Assembly: GCA_028456385.1 (NCBI GenBank)
Contig: JALNQF010000088.1
Coordinates: 62,001 to 126,000, forward strand
Direction: 5' to 3'
DNA length: 64,000 bases
Origin: Ophiosphaerella korrae
Taxonomy: Eukaryota; Ascomycota; Dothideomycetes; Pleosporales; Phaeosphaeriaceae
Shown here: one piece after another, positions 11,737-24,689 of the stretch
Layout of the letters: each line of letters opens with the position of its first letter
Numbering within the stretch: position 1 is the first letter of the stretch
The notes under the pieces: generated by a model
What the model was told of the DNA's origin: nothing
What the model saw: the letters and a program-made list of their open reading frames with translations, nothing else
Databases searched by the model: none
Program-made: the position numbers and the translations under genes

Positions 11737-14700
11737 ATGATGTCAACGAGTCTCCATCAGTACCCGTCGGCGTTCAGCCATCTCCCCGCGCCGAACATGG
11801 TTGATCACCAACAACATCACCATTTGGCGGCGCAGCACATGGGGCCTTCACCGCTCGATACTCTCGCCCACACATCACAATACGCTGCGCTACAGTACCA
11901 TCAAAATCGTCATGTTTTGCCAAATGGCAAAGCAATTGTCAAGCCGCATCGCCTGCCCTATGCCAGCGGACCAATAGCGCCCCGCAACCAACGAGACATG
12001 CTCCATGAGCGATCTGGACGCGGCAGTGCAACCTCAGGACCAGTGCGACGTAGAATCAGTCGAGCCTGTGATCAGTGCAATCAACTCAGAACTAAATGCG
12101 ACGGACGACAAAGGTTCGTAGTTTCAGTAGCTGATGTGATTTCTGAGTAAATGCTGACCAGAAACAGTTGCGCGCATTGCATAGGTACGTACTATCAGAA
12201 TCTGATCTTGGTTATACGAGCTCTCAAGTCACTGGAGGTGTGACTCAAGACATTATTTCAACGCAATTACTGCAACCTGTCGCCCTTTGTCACATGAGTG
12301 TAACATTACATGACAGGAAAGCTAATATGCGAACAGAATTTGGACTGACGTGCGAATACATTCGGGAGCGCAAGAAGCGGGGAAAAGCATCAAGAAAAGA
12401 CATTGCTCAACAGCAAGCAGCGGCAGCGGCGGCTGGTAAAGGCGGTCAGCCATCTGAAGACTCCACTATTGGAACACCACAATCACAGGATAAAGCTATT
12501 GAGCCTGTGCAAGACAACAGTCCCAAGTTACCTGAAAGCCAACGCCCGCTCCCAGAACTACCAGGTCGATCTGCTAGCATGGTCACGACGAGAGAAATGG
12601 AACCCACACCATCTTACCAGAGCAGAACGATGAGCATGAGTGCCATTGATGCAATCCCAGAGAGCGAGATACATCACCAAATGGGAGACAGCATGCGATC
12701 TATGCAGCCAATGCAGCCACCGCGAATACAGACACACGGACTGCCGATGCACAATCCCATTCCAGAGTATACATCTATGGACGATTTTCACCGTAACCTT
12801 ACCTATCAATCACCTCACACGATGATGCAAAACGGTATGCACCCAATCCTTCCATCACACGGTATGGAATACTCGGATAGTCCATACAGCATGATGAGCC
12901 CTCAAAGTGCACACGCGCAAGTACCTCCAAATCCATTCAGACTACCCGAAGAGCCACCCAGTATGGGTTACATGGGACAATCGCCTGTCGCAGGTTCCCC
13001 TGGATGGATGTTGCCTTCGCCGTCAACGACTATGTACTCAGGTGCACCGCAACCAAATCCCTCTCAACAATTGAGATATCCAGTTCTTCAGCCATTGGTA
13101 CCACATCTTGCGAATATTATGCCGGTATCTTTGGCGTGTGAATTATTGGAATTGTACTTCCAGAGTTCCTCGCCTGCGTTCATGCAACCTGTCTCCCCCT
13201 ATGTGCTTGGTTACGTATTCCGAAAACGCTCATTCCTTCGATCAAACAACCCACGCATGTGCAGCCCCGCACTTTTGGCGAGTATGCTCTGGATTGGATG
13301 CCTAACAAGCGAGTCGCCGTACCTATCATCCTCGCCATCCGCGAGAAGCCAGCTTTCCGAAAAGTTGATCAACCTCACTATCAGCCTTCTGAAGCCTCTT
13401 GTACACCAAACACCAGGCGACTCTGATCCTAGCCCCACGACATTCACCAGCACTGGTATTGTCAATGGTGTCACCATGGGCGGATTTGGAATGCCCGCCC
13501 AAGACTCGGAAATCGGTCTACGTAAGTTGTTGTTTGCAAGTCGCGGCTCTTGTACATCGTCAGCTAACTTTGGACTACTAGCGGGAGCACCTGGTGGTCT
13601 TGACGATGTAGCAACCTATATGCATTTAGCCATCGTCATCTCGGCGAGCGAGTACAAGGCCGCGTCCCTCCGTTGGTGGAACGCTGCCTGGTCGCTCGCC
13701 AGGGAACTCAAACTTGGCAAGGAAGTGCCTGTAACACCCCCACCCGAACCTATTGACGATGATGCACAAGGCGAGCTTGATATGGAGCACATGGGCAGGA
13801 CTCATCCAAACGGACCAAGCAGTCCCATTGATTTCACTGAAGAACAACGAGAAGAACGCAGACGTATCTGGTGGCTTTTGTACACGGTTGACCGGTAAGC
13901 CTGCCTTTTGCTTTACACAACATGGTGTACAGGTACTGAGCGATGACCAGCCACCTAGCTCTTTGCTATAATCGACCTCTTTCGTTGCTAGATGTTGAAT
14001 GCTCGGGCCTTATGCAGCCACTTGACGATAACGTATGGCAAGCTGGCGAATTCTTCGTGGACTCCGCTCAACCGTTGCCAGATTCCACATTTCGCCGAAG
14101 AGGTCCTACCTTTGAGTGCACCGGGCACTCCATTTTCGGATTTTTCCTTCCTCTGATGACCATTCTTGGAGAGATCGTCGACCTGAACTACGCGAGAAAC
14201 CACCCACGATTCGGCACCAAAACTGACTGGGACGATCACGCACTAGAGATTAGCCAGCAACTCGTTGCTTACGGGCAATCTTTACAGGAACTAAGGAACC
14301 GCGCAGTCAGCGAGGCGAACGCAGAGGCTCACGAGCCAGTGCACCCTAGCACACCGTCTGTCAAATCCGCCACCTCCACCATCTCTCGGGCGCAAGAGTC
14401 GTTGATGCATGCTAAGATTGTCGAAGCTTATGGCACACACCTCATGCACACGCTACATATTTTACTAAACGGAAAGTGGGACCCCATCTCGCTCCTAGAC
14501 GATAACGATCTTTGGATATCCTCAAAAAGCTTTGTCGATGCTACTAGTCACGCTGTCTCGGCAGCTGAAGCGTTGAACGAGATCCTCGAGCACGACCCCG
14601 ATCTCAGCTTTATGCCGTTCTTTTTCGGTATATACCTCCTGCAGGGAAGCTTTCTGTTACTCCTAATAGCCGATAAACTACAAGGCGAAGCGAACCCGAA

Positions 14701-15024
14701 TATCGTACGCGCATGCGAAGTGATAGTACGGGCGCATGAAGCTTGCATCGTCACCCTGAACACAGAGTATCAGGTAAGTGTCTCAGATTTCCGTGGTTCC
14801 CCAGGACCCGTATTTCAGCCTTTGTTTCGCCCCTCCTCGCTCTTCTGCCGAGATTGAACTATCATGCTAACAAACATCTGCAGCGAAATTTCCGGAAAGT
14901 CATGCGATCAGCCTTACAGCAAGTGCGTGGTCGAGGCATGGACGAGCATGTGGCACAACAACACCGCCGAGAAATGCTAAGTCTTTACCGATGGAGTGGT
15001 GATGGCTGCGGACTTGCGCTGTGA
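11737..15024 (+). CDS. xlnR: Xylanolytic transcriptional activator XlnR/Xyr1 (Zn2Cys6)
   Basis: Six exons: 11737-12113, 12168-12184, 12337-13521, 13582-13894, 13951-14773 and 14884-15024, coding 951 residues (Aspergillus XlnR and Trichoderma Xyr1 are about 940). The spliced zinc cluster is C-x2-C-x6-C-x5-C-x2-C-x6-C, from [20 protein letters not shown] to [19 protein letters not shown]. The third exon carries a Gln/Met/Pro-rich linker, then the fungal transcription factor middle-homology domain ([48 protein letters not shown]). The C-terminus [20 protein letters not shown] and [15 protein letters not shown] is diagnostic of the family. The start ATG begins [11 protein letters not shown]; no in-frame ATG lies upstream before a stop-prone region. 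It activates xylanase, cellulase and D-xylose catabolism genes from GGCTAR sites. One exon is only 17 nt. Confidence 0.96.
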
Positions 15025-18000
15025 GTGTCATATCGCAAACCCAGACCAACCCCGCAATACTTGTCGGCCACGCGTCTACTCTGTAGACCGCCGAAATTAC
15101 GTCGCATTCGCGATTTGGAGACTACTTAATCTCATCGAACTTTTAAAACCAAGCGTAATAGAGGTGTATAACTTTGCTTCTTTCTTCTCCTCCAACACAC
15201 AGGCTTCTTCCTTCTATCCGGCGCACAGGTAATGGAAATTGGGTGGCTGGTTGTTTGGCGTTTACCGGGGTCAGGCGTTGTGAGTAACCGAGTTGGTGTA
15301 TGATTCTCACAAATACTGTTTTGGGCGTTCACGACATACCATATCCCACTCTCATAGACTGGTACGCTTCGGCTTCACGGCGCGGTTGTTACGCGATGGC
15401 TGTTTTGGTTCAAAATTCCTTCCAGCGAAATTTTATTATTCACATCATACGATATAATCATTTTTACAATTCTTATGAGCAAGGCGACTATTGTTGCGAC
15501 CAGTGTGCGCCACGTCGCGATTGCGGTGCGGAGGGAATTCTCCGCCATCTAGTGCCTATATCACCAGTCTGTTATATGCGCTACATCTCACCTTCACTGT
15601 TCTGGACAAAAAAGACGTTGAAGGAAAAGTGGAGAGGACCCGGACCCGGTTCGGGAACCCCCACCTCGCGTGCTCGGTGACAATCACGAAAAAGGCAGTT
15701 CCATCTAACTAGTATTATTACATGCACATTTTTTCACATTTTCTCGCAATTATCATCAACGTAGTATAGTATGACTGAACGAGAACGGGTGGTTCCAGTA
15801 CTCAGCGGCCCGAGTTCTTGAGCCCACTTATTCTACGATTTCTGTGATGGCGTAGCCTGGTTACTTTTGTTTCATCCCTGTTGCGGTACTATACCCAGGA
15901 TGAACGTTCCAGGTATCCACCCTGCTTTTATCGAATCCACCTCCTTACATGGTCACCCACTTGTTGGTTTGGCGCACTAACAGGTGATTGCAAATAATGC
16001 TTGCCGTCTCCCAAGGCCACTGAGAGTTGCCACGCGATCTTCGACCCAAGGGGCACAGACGTGCGACTTTTTGTGGAGGCAGTGATAGGCGAGCGCACCG
16101 CATGTGCATGTGTTGCGTGCTGACGCCCGTGCTTCAATGAGCTCAACGCTAATAAAAGAGGGGGAATATAGGTGTGCTGGTCTTAGCGATGCGCGGACGA
16201 TCCGGAGCTTTGGGGCTGACATGTTCGATACTGGTAATATGGATTGTGATATTCATTTCTCGTCGCGTTTATAGTTCCGTGTAGGTAGGGCGCTCTTGGT
16301 GAGTACGAGGCATGACCGAGACTCAATTATAACTTCCTTGCGGATATTATCGTGGTCTAAATGCAGCTGCTGTGGTTGATGAAGTCTGACATGGAAGTAT
16401 CGGACAAGTACCGACCATGGACCGGCACTTTTGGCCTGTGACATGTTCACCCCTTCGTTACAAAACATTGCGCCACCTACTACGATATCTCTCCCTTGCA
16501 GCCCACAAAACATCATCCCTGGTGATGTTATTTCCTGGCCCTGGATCTTAAAACCCGTGCCTCATGTGCGAACTATCTTCCGACCCCCAGGGTCCCATGG
16601 AACTCAACACCAGAATATGCGCCAACTCCACTAGGTTTCAGATCAGAGTAGATAGTGATTGTGATGGTGTGGTAGACTACAGATCAACTACGAAAGCTTG
16701 AAGATATCTTGAAAAGTCTTGATGGAGTTCAGTCTGGATGAGACATCCCGTACCACTAAGCGGAAGAATAGATGAAGCTGCGCTCAACCATGGCTCTTAT
16801 CACAACAATAGCAGACATGTGAGTGGTGATACTGCAGAATAAAATGCAAGGAGTGCAGTTTAGTTATGCACCCCAGATCTATGTAGGCATTTATGTGTGT
16901 GCTGCGAGGACCCTCCGCTTCCCTACACTGCAGGCAGGTTCAAGCGGGATAGTCATTGTCCGCACAGGATCACATAACGACCGAGATCTTTTGAAGACTT
17001 TAGGCTATCGGTTGCTCTGCTAGCTTAGATCTTGTAAAGCCTGTCGGAGCCCTCGTGGCCTGTAGACGGTAGCAAGGGCTCGGAGCCTCAAGTATTGACA
17101 GCGAAAGCCCCTGCAACCCCATCGGGGATAATGAAAGCCGGTCAAAGGTAATGGCCATCAGTTCGCTCGCCTTATAGCATTGAGAATTGGTCGGGAACTA
17201 AGATGAACATGAATCTAGAAGCCCTAGCAATCCCTGCCATCGATCGCAATGGCGATGTGAGCGGGAGAATTACAAGGAAAGAGAGCAAAGCCTGAACCCT
17301 AGCACGGCCATCACGATTCCGTTAACAACACATGCTCGATGCTCATAGTGACAACAGAGCGCATATGCGCGTCGCGCGTTCGAGCGCCACCAGCATCACT
17401 GCTTCGGAGCAACCTCCCTACTATCCGCAAGACGGAGCAGGGTCCAGCGAGAAGACAAGGGAAATCCAGGTTGAGGGCGCAGTTCATGGTCGCACGGCAG
17501 CGCCTGGCGGTAGTGGTCACCTCAGCTACCGAACTGGCTAGCAAGCACACCAGTATCCTGCCCGCATGTATCTGTGACCGCCACCACAACCTCAACAGGC
17601 CTCTCCACATGGTAGGGCTTCCTTTGACCTTCGACATATGAGGGCTCATCTCTTTAGATGACGACGACGATACGTTCCTGGATGAACTAGATTAACCCCA
17701 CAACTTACCCTGTACTTCTACCGTACCGAAGCGAAGCACGAGCACACGTGGAGAATACCGTAGTTCAGCGGATAGATAGCATGCAGTATGCGGACATCGG
17801 CTTGTGGGACAAGTCTGCCGTAAGATGAGAAAGATATTGGATGGTGCTGCAAAAATTGGTAATGCGGTGGGGAGTTGCGTTCACTGGCTGCTAGTGTCCA
17901 TAAGCCAGCCACATTCCGAATGGGTGGCAGGCAGTCGCAACGGATTAGGAACACTGCCTCTGAAATCTTCGCGAGCCATGTGGCCGTCAAGAATAGGTTT

Positions 18001-21000
18001 GATTACAGTTGGGCTTGGATGCCAGAAGCTACGCGTCCCAAGGCATCCAGTGCGCTGCTTTAGCAGATGATCACATCACCACGGTTCGCGACGTCGGCCG
18101 CCATCGCAATCGAGAGCTGGACTTGTTCGTACCCTCAATCTTCAAGATCGCGTGCGGCTATTGCGAGGCTTGCATGCTGTTTGCAAAAACTCGTGCGTGA
18201 GACGCAAATGTCCGTAGCCTGTACTTGGACGAGGGGTAGCATACGATGGCTGCGACGAGTTAAGTGCTTGATGCAGCCCACAACGGCTCCGACACCTACT
18301 CCAAAAGTATCCTCGCTCTACCACGAAGAGAAGCGAGGTACATGATCTGCAATGGAGGATGTGGGGAACGTGGTCACTAGGATCAATGTGCATCCAAGGG
18401 TGCCTCGTACCGCCAGAAGCTCGATGTACCTGCAAGTACCATTCAACGGCACTGCACTGGCCTATTATTCGCCAAAATACGATGATCAAGAAGATCGAGA
18501 ATGGCGTACAGGGTAGGGATGTGATGTCAGGTTAACCAAAGCGTAGTAGGCCGGCCGTTTCGGGGGGCTTCCTGTTGGCTTTAGCCTAAACAACCGCGGA
18601 GCAAGTGCTGAACAGGCGCGATGCGTTAGCCGCAGAAGTATACCTGAGGTCTGATATAGGTACCTCAACCATTCTGGCGTGTCTGGGGCGACCAGAAATT
18701 ATTTCAAATGTTACGCTGGCGTGACGTCGAGGTGAGCGAGAACTTGGTGGCTGCACTCAACAAACTAGGGCGTCAATCCTTCGTTGTGGCTGGAGGGCCG
18801 TCCCGTTGGGAAAGGCGGCTTACTATGCATTTCAGAATGCAGGTCGAGGGGGGAGAGCAAATACTTAGGTCTTGTGGTTGTGTGGATCCACACCGATCAT
18901 GTACGAAAGACTATCCGATACTCAAAGTACTTGGATTCCTAGCATGTGAGTAGACGGTTCAGTGTCTACCTGTGACATAAAGAGCCTCATACGCGTATAC
19001 AAGAATGACCAACCTGTGAAGCTGAGGATTACAAGGTTTGCGCGCTGGAGCGATGTTAGATCTTGCGGTAGCGCGAATGGTGATCATTGACATGGGGCCT
19101 AGAAATCGCCCGTCAACAGTCACTCGGACCGCGGCTCGACTGTAGCATCCGCTTTCATCGGCCATACTTCCGAGACATGCTGACAGGATACCTAGAATGT
19201 CCCGATAGTATTTCAGCTGCTCGTAGACTAGTCCGGACAAGATGATCCTTGAAGCGGTAGGATGAAAAAGCCAGGATCTCAAGTCACGAAACGCGCACTT
19301 GCAACTCTAACGCTGCAAGGTGTAGCGAATACCCTCTCAGTTCAAGTACTTGGGGACGCAATGGTGCGGAGTACAGCCCTACCTAGCGTCTTGAGGTCCC
19401 CCTCTTCCCCAATCTTGGACAATAGGCAGCGGTCGCTAAAGTAGTGTGACTGTTAATCATTAATTGGTGTTACAGTATACCTCGAATCAGAGGTCAGAAC
19501 GATCTTAGTTGGGCCATTAATGTTCCTGGGTGAAACGGAGCCTCCCCGGACGGCTGGCCAAATCAAGATCATGCCCCGAAGGTATCGCCTCGGCCCTGGT
19601 ATTATGTCAGTTGTAGTAAATACTAAAGGACCCTAAATCCTCGCAAAAGATGACTAGACTCGAAGGATGCAATGGCGGCTCACAGTGATATCTCGATGAC
19701 TTGCCTGTTTAGCTTGTGAAAGTCTATATTGCACACTCCGCAAATGAGAATGTAGCCTTGCGGAGATCCAGAATGCCGGGAAATCAGCCAGGTATGCATC
19801 TCGATAAAGCCACTTCAGGAGGACATGCTTACAGCTTACCAATGATGCCAAGAGTGCAGTTGACAAGCGAGTCACCTATAATTGCGAAATGTTATGATAA
19901 TAGCTCATTGCCGAAATTGTTGAAACATATTGCGAAATGGCCAAGGTGGTAAACGTCTCCACTCTGCTACGAGTCATGCGGATCTCTTTAATCCGACCGC
20001 ACCTAATGAAATACTACGGCCACGTGCGCAAGTCCGTTTCTCTCAAACTCATCTTAATAGGAATGCAATAAGCAAGCGGGATACTGGACTTTCGGCCCAT
20101 CAATTCCAGGCAATTAAAGTATTCGAGAAGTCTTCCAAATTCGCAACCTCATGGTTGGGTTTCGGTCGTTCTCTGGCTTTGTGTTGCTAAGCATAACCCC
20201 ACAGGCTTGATCCGATGCTTGTTATGTGGAGTTGCGACACTGCAGGGGCTTCAGTGTCCCTGTAGTTATCAAGGCATCTCAGGAGCAAAGAACGACCGCG
20301 AGGAATGCTGATCTTCGAAGGCGGTCCGAAACTATCCTCAACAGATGCGTAAAGCAAGACGCGACCAGCCCGATATCGACATTGTCGTTGCAAGCGACGT
20401 GAAACAACATGTGTCATCTGTGAAGCCGTATCAGATTCTACCAAAGTAGAAGTGGTCGGTTGCACGACACCGTAAATAGTAAAGATCCATATATTTTCAT
20501 GACGCTTCTAGTTGAGCTTGACCTAACGGGAAGTATGAGCTAGATACGAGGATGAGACGACGACGGGGGCGCCTAAATTGCGCAAAGATTCGACCTGGGT
20601 TGACTGACAGGGTCGCAAAGGGCTGCATGTACAGCATGCAATTTCTCCAACTGCATATCGGCACAGCCAGGATAGGTTTCCGGTTGTCCCGCATCCTTTT
20701 ATAGTCCCGGCAAGTGTTATATTCGTTCCTGGTGATCATACCTAGTACAACTTCTCCGCATTTTACATACCTTAGCCGCAGGATGCGTGCCGTGTTTGAT
20801 TCCAAAACTAGACAATAGCTTTAGTCTAGACTTAACGCAGGAGTTCCAAGGAACGACTCCTTAATAGCACAAATATACACCTATATGTGTAAGCGCAAGC
20901 TATAATACTATAAGGAATGCACTTCGCTATAACTCACAGACCGATCGAGAACTTCGCTTAGCCCGAGACCATAGACTGATGATATGTTTCTTCCTTTAGC

Positions 21001-21626
21001 TAGAAAAAACATGCAGGATCTTTGGGTTCAATAGTCTAACATGTCGGGTGACACTGGCAGTTTCAACAAATACAGATACACGTGTACAAGCGTTTGAAGG
21101 ATGGCGAGCTAACCGTGTGTGCGCAAGCGAAGGACAAACGACCATAAGGCGTACATGTGGAGAGCATTGGATACTGCTCAGCTTTGGGAATGATAGCCGC
21201 GTTGATCCTCCGTATTGCTTTGTTGGTCATTGACCCCAATGGTCAAAGGAAGGAATAATTGCACGGCATCCTCGGCCAGTCCGATATCGCTAGCGGATAG
21301 AAAAGAGGATATAATCTGACGTTGGGTATGCCCGCTGGCAATTCGAGTCTTCCGTCTCATCATCATAACGTGATCAGGAAGAGTGAAGAGAACCACTTTA
21401 TGTACTGAATCCAATATGATGACTTGAAACACTTTGTCCTCAAAAGGCTTCTTGATCTTCTGAATAAGATGATTGCTGTAATAAATGCTGGTCTCTGATA
21501 TCGATATGATGCAATTTTAGTGCTCCAACCTCCTAAGCTTCATTATCTCTTCGTACCACATTCTTAGCATGCGTCGATTATGCGCAACAACAACTTGTTG
21601 AATTGACTTTGACGCATATTTCTTGA

Positions 21627-21645
21627 TTTTTTTTTTTTTTTTTTT
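21627..21645. repeat. T19 homopolymer
   Basis: Nineteen consecutive T on the plus strand in the gene-poor stretch. It resembles a poly(A) tail on the minus strand, but no retroposed gene is recognisable next to it. Confidence 0.8.
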
Positions 21646-23299
21646 CATCTGTAGTTTGATCTTGGGATCGGGAAGTAAATCATCTAGTTGTTGTTGATGC
21701 AACGTTCTCTTGGAACATGACATGAAATAACACCCTATGGTCCTACGAGACTCTTCAAGTTTAGACTCTTTTGCTGCAACTTATTTTTTCCAGCTTGTAG
21801 AAATAATGGTGTCGAAAACGATACAACAGCTTGGTCTAGGTCAATGGATGACCTCTCTTCAATTCCGGCATTGACCACAAGAGATATTTCCGTGATGTTC
21901 AAACGGGGCCAGGTAATGAGAAAGACATAGCTTCATCAAACTCGGTACAGTCTGAAGAAGGTTAACATTATCGTATATGATGTTCCTAAAGGACGTGTTG
22001 GTGTCACGATGTCATGTGACGACGGACTTTTGACCAGAAGCATGGCACGTGAATTCGACAATGATGGGCTTGGAGTACAAGCACCTCATCGGAAAAGGCA
22101 CTATATTCCTAAACTCTTTTTGAACAGAGTTTGTCCAGTTTTTCCTCTTCTCCTGCGAGATGACTCGACGTAGCGATGGAGGGTCGTATTGCGGTCGTGG
22201 CTTGGTCAAGCAGAATCAAGACATCGGCTTCAATGATAGTGACAAAGACAAGGTACAATGCACGATACCCTGTACTTTTCCTGGTACTCGCAGTAGAGTA
22301 GTATGATAGTGGAGTTGAAGCATGGACCAAGCCATGTTTTCTTGATGACGTTCCTTCGCGTGTCTCACGTGCCAATCTTTGCTTCATCTTATTACATCGC
22401 AGCCCTCCAATATTACCATCCCAAACTGCAGTGCATGTGGCTTGCTCTCATCCCACCTTTTTCACCATTAAAATCCGGTCTTACTCTTTCGGAAATAAAC
22501 TGCCTGGCCCGGGCCGCGACGTGTTGACTTGGAAGGAATGCATAGGATGTTGCCGACTCATCGTAGGCCACCAATGGAAGAAACGAAGCGTTGCATATCG
22601 CCCACATCATGACAAGCCAACGCGAATCTAACCTTACACCTGCCCGGAGAAGCTAAAGGATGACAGGCGCCACCGACGGGACGGCTCGGACTAAATCTTT
22701 CTTCCACCACAAACCATTCTAACGGTGCTGGCACCAAACCTTTCAACTCTTACAGTCTTCCGCCCGTCTTCGCTGATTGGTTCTCATTTACTCCACTTCA
22801 GTTTTTCTCCAAGCTGGACGGAATCCCGTTGCTGCGTTCACCCTGCGTTGGTCGCCCTCCAGTGCTCCAGAATTACGCCACTCATTCATTTCTCCGTCCT
22901 GTAGAACCCCACCAGCTGACCGCCAAGTTGAGAAATGCGTGTTTGACGGCTTGATCTATGGGGAACAACCCTACATATGTTTCTTTTCCGTCCGTCCATA
23001 TGTCCAACCAAACCTCGGCATAATTACGGACTTGTGAAGCTTCTAGCTCCGCATCACCTAATTCTCCACCAATCATGTCTCACTCTGGTCACCACACCTG
23101 CACTCTCAAGCCACCCACATCCGTTTCGAGCAGAAAAACTGATGAAAACTTCTAGAATTGGTGTAGAAGAAGGGGTGGCCCTGCTTGTTGGGCTCATACA
23201 GTATGTTCAGAGTCATCGTTCGGACAGCGCTTCCGCTTCGTCTGGAGCTCACGGCCATGGGCTTCCGCCTAACTTCCTACATGTTTGACGCGGGCCGAG

Positions 23300-23809
23300 A
23301 TGAGTAGCTTATGGTTCTGCAACGACGGAGATGAAGATAAGAATAGGTTAGAAAATGGTTCGGTGATAATGCAAGCACAAGGGAGATGGACACGAGGTGA
23401 TAGTGAAGCTGTCTCCCTGCGGTGGCGTATTGTTGTGGACGAGACGCTTCTCAATGCAAGCCACGCACCCAGCTACCTGGGTGACTGCGAAAATGGGCAA
23501 GTTCTCGAGCTAACTTACCAGCTACCGCGTTTGCGACTAGATATGCGAGCAGCATCCTGTCGCATACGAATCCGATCAGTCATGCTTGAGAACCTTGCTT
23601 GCAACAAGGGCACCGGAGTCCGAGGACTGAACCATCATACTCGATATTCCACCTTGCAGGGCTTTGCTGCCCGCGAAAAATCCAGCTGCGCTCCGCAGGC
23701 GTCCGTGTTGGAGATCGGTCCAGGATTCAAGGACGATCAATCAAGATATTCCAGTGGCAAGAGTGTCAGGCTTGTCAGCCTGAAGCAATACGTCATGCCT
23801 TCAAAGTGA
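23300..23809 (+). CDS. Hypothetical open frame, unsupported
   Basis: An uninterrupted frame of about 169 codons from the ATG of MSSLWFCNDG to SLKQYVMPSK. It is the longest frame in the 9.7-kb gene-poor stretch. It has mixed polarity, no signal peptide or membrane segment, and no motif I recognise. It could be an orphan gene, a relic or a chance frame. Confidence 0.2.
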   Translation: MSSLWFCNDGDEDKNRLENGSVIMQAQGRWTRGDSEAVSLRWRIVVDETLLNASHAPSYLGDCENGQVLELTYQLPRLRLDMRAASCRIRIRSVMLENLACNKGTGVRGLNHHTRYSTLQGFAAREKSSCAPQASVLEIGPGFKDDQSRYSSGKSVRLVSLKQYVMPSK

Positions 23810-24689
23810 CATAGTTTTCCCATAAGCAGCCGAGACTTTTGAGTAACTGAGTTGTTCTAAGGTTAAGTTCTCCACAAAAATGGGCGTGCTCGAGGTAGCC
23901 AAATACACATATGGATCGTGCTTACGCAACTGTCAAGGACGGTTCGAATTTACCAATACATGGAAGAGAGCAACGCATCTGAAATCAAATTATTTGGTAA
24001 AGTATGTAAGCAAAGTAACTAGGTAAGTAAAAACACATCAAAAAATATGGCAAGGTAAACCCAAAAAACCATCTGTAGCAGGTCCTAAGGACTCAGGCAC
24101 CCTTATCCGCTCCACACAACACACTCCATAAGAACCATAGTCTGAAGCAACCAACCTTCCACTAATAAATCACATGACACAATTTTACCTCCTCTGCGTG
24201 ATTCTGAGCCTCCATCTCATCCACGCTTCCAAACTACTATACTACCAGGCTCCTATATCACATGACTCCCCCAACACATCTTCCGCTCCTCATCCACAGC
24301 TAGGCAACACCACTCACCCGGTACTTCTATCCCATCTCCCCTCAAACTCCGAGCAATCGATACATTACCCAAAGGTACAATTTTATCATCTGATCGTGGT
24401 ATATATATATTCACTTGACTTGCAATCATCTCAGGAAAGTAGCTACAATCTATACAACACTATACATGTGCCCCCGATCTTTCCTTTTTTTAAAAAAAAA
24501 AAGAAAAAGAAAAGGAGTATGTGGCCTTCGGTTCAAGGCTTAGTTGCGGAGTATAGATTTTTTTCTCTTAGAAGTGGATTGGTGTTTTGGTTTTGGATAA
24601 CGTCCAATATGAGAGATATGATTGCAACAAAACCCTAAATATTTCTATAGCTACGAGCCGTTGACGAAATTATTGCGTTTCTATATTTT

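Larger units (their letters stand above)
15025..24689. other. 9.7-kb stretch without recognisable genes
   Basis: Between the ends of xlnR and DBP7. Composition looks ordinary rather than the strongly AT-rich pattern of heavily RIP-mutated repeats. It holds only short scattered frames, a T19 run (21627-21645) and an A-rich tract (about 24490-24515). One longer frame at about 23300-23809 is listed separately. I recognised no transposon ends, transposase, tRNA or core metabolic gene. Confidence 0.5.

Noticed and set aside
21178..22387. Minus-strand frames such as 21178-21432 and 22109-22387 in the gene desert
   Set aside because: They look mildly protein-like but cannot be linked by sensible splice sites and match no family I know.
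23941..23970. GGTTCGAATTTACC, resembling a tRNA T-arm
   Set aside because: The flanking bases do not form the 5-bp stem and no acceptor or anticodon arm could be drawn.
24480..24520. A-rich tract downstream of DBP7 as a retroposon tail
   Set aside because: No retroposed gene or target-site duplication beside it; probably simple sequence.
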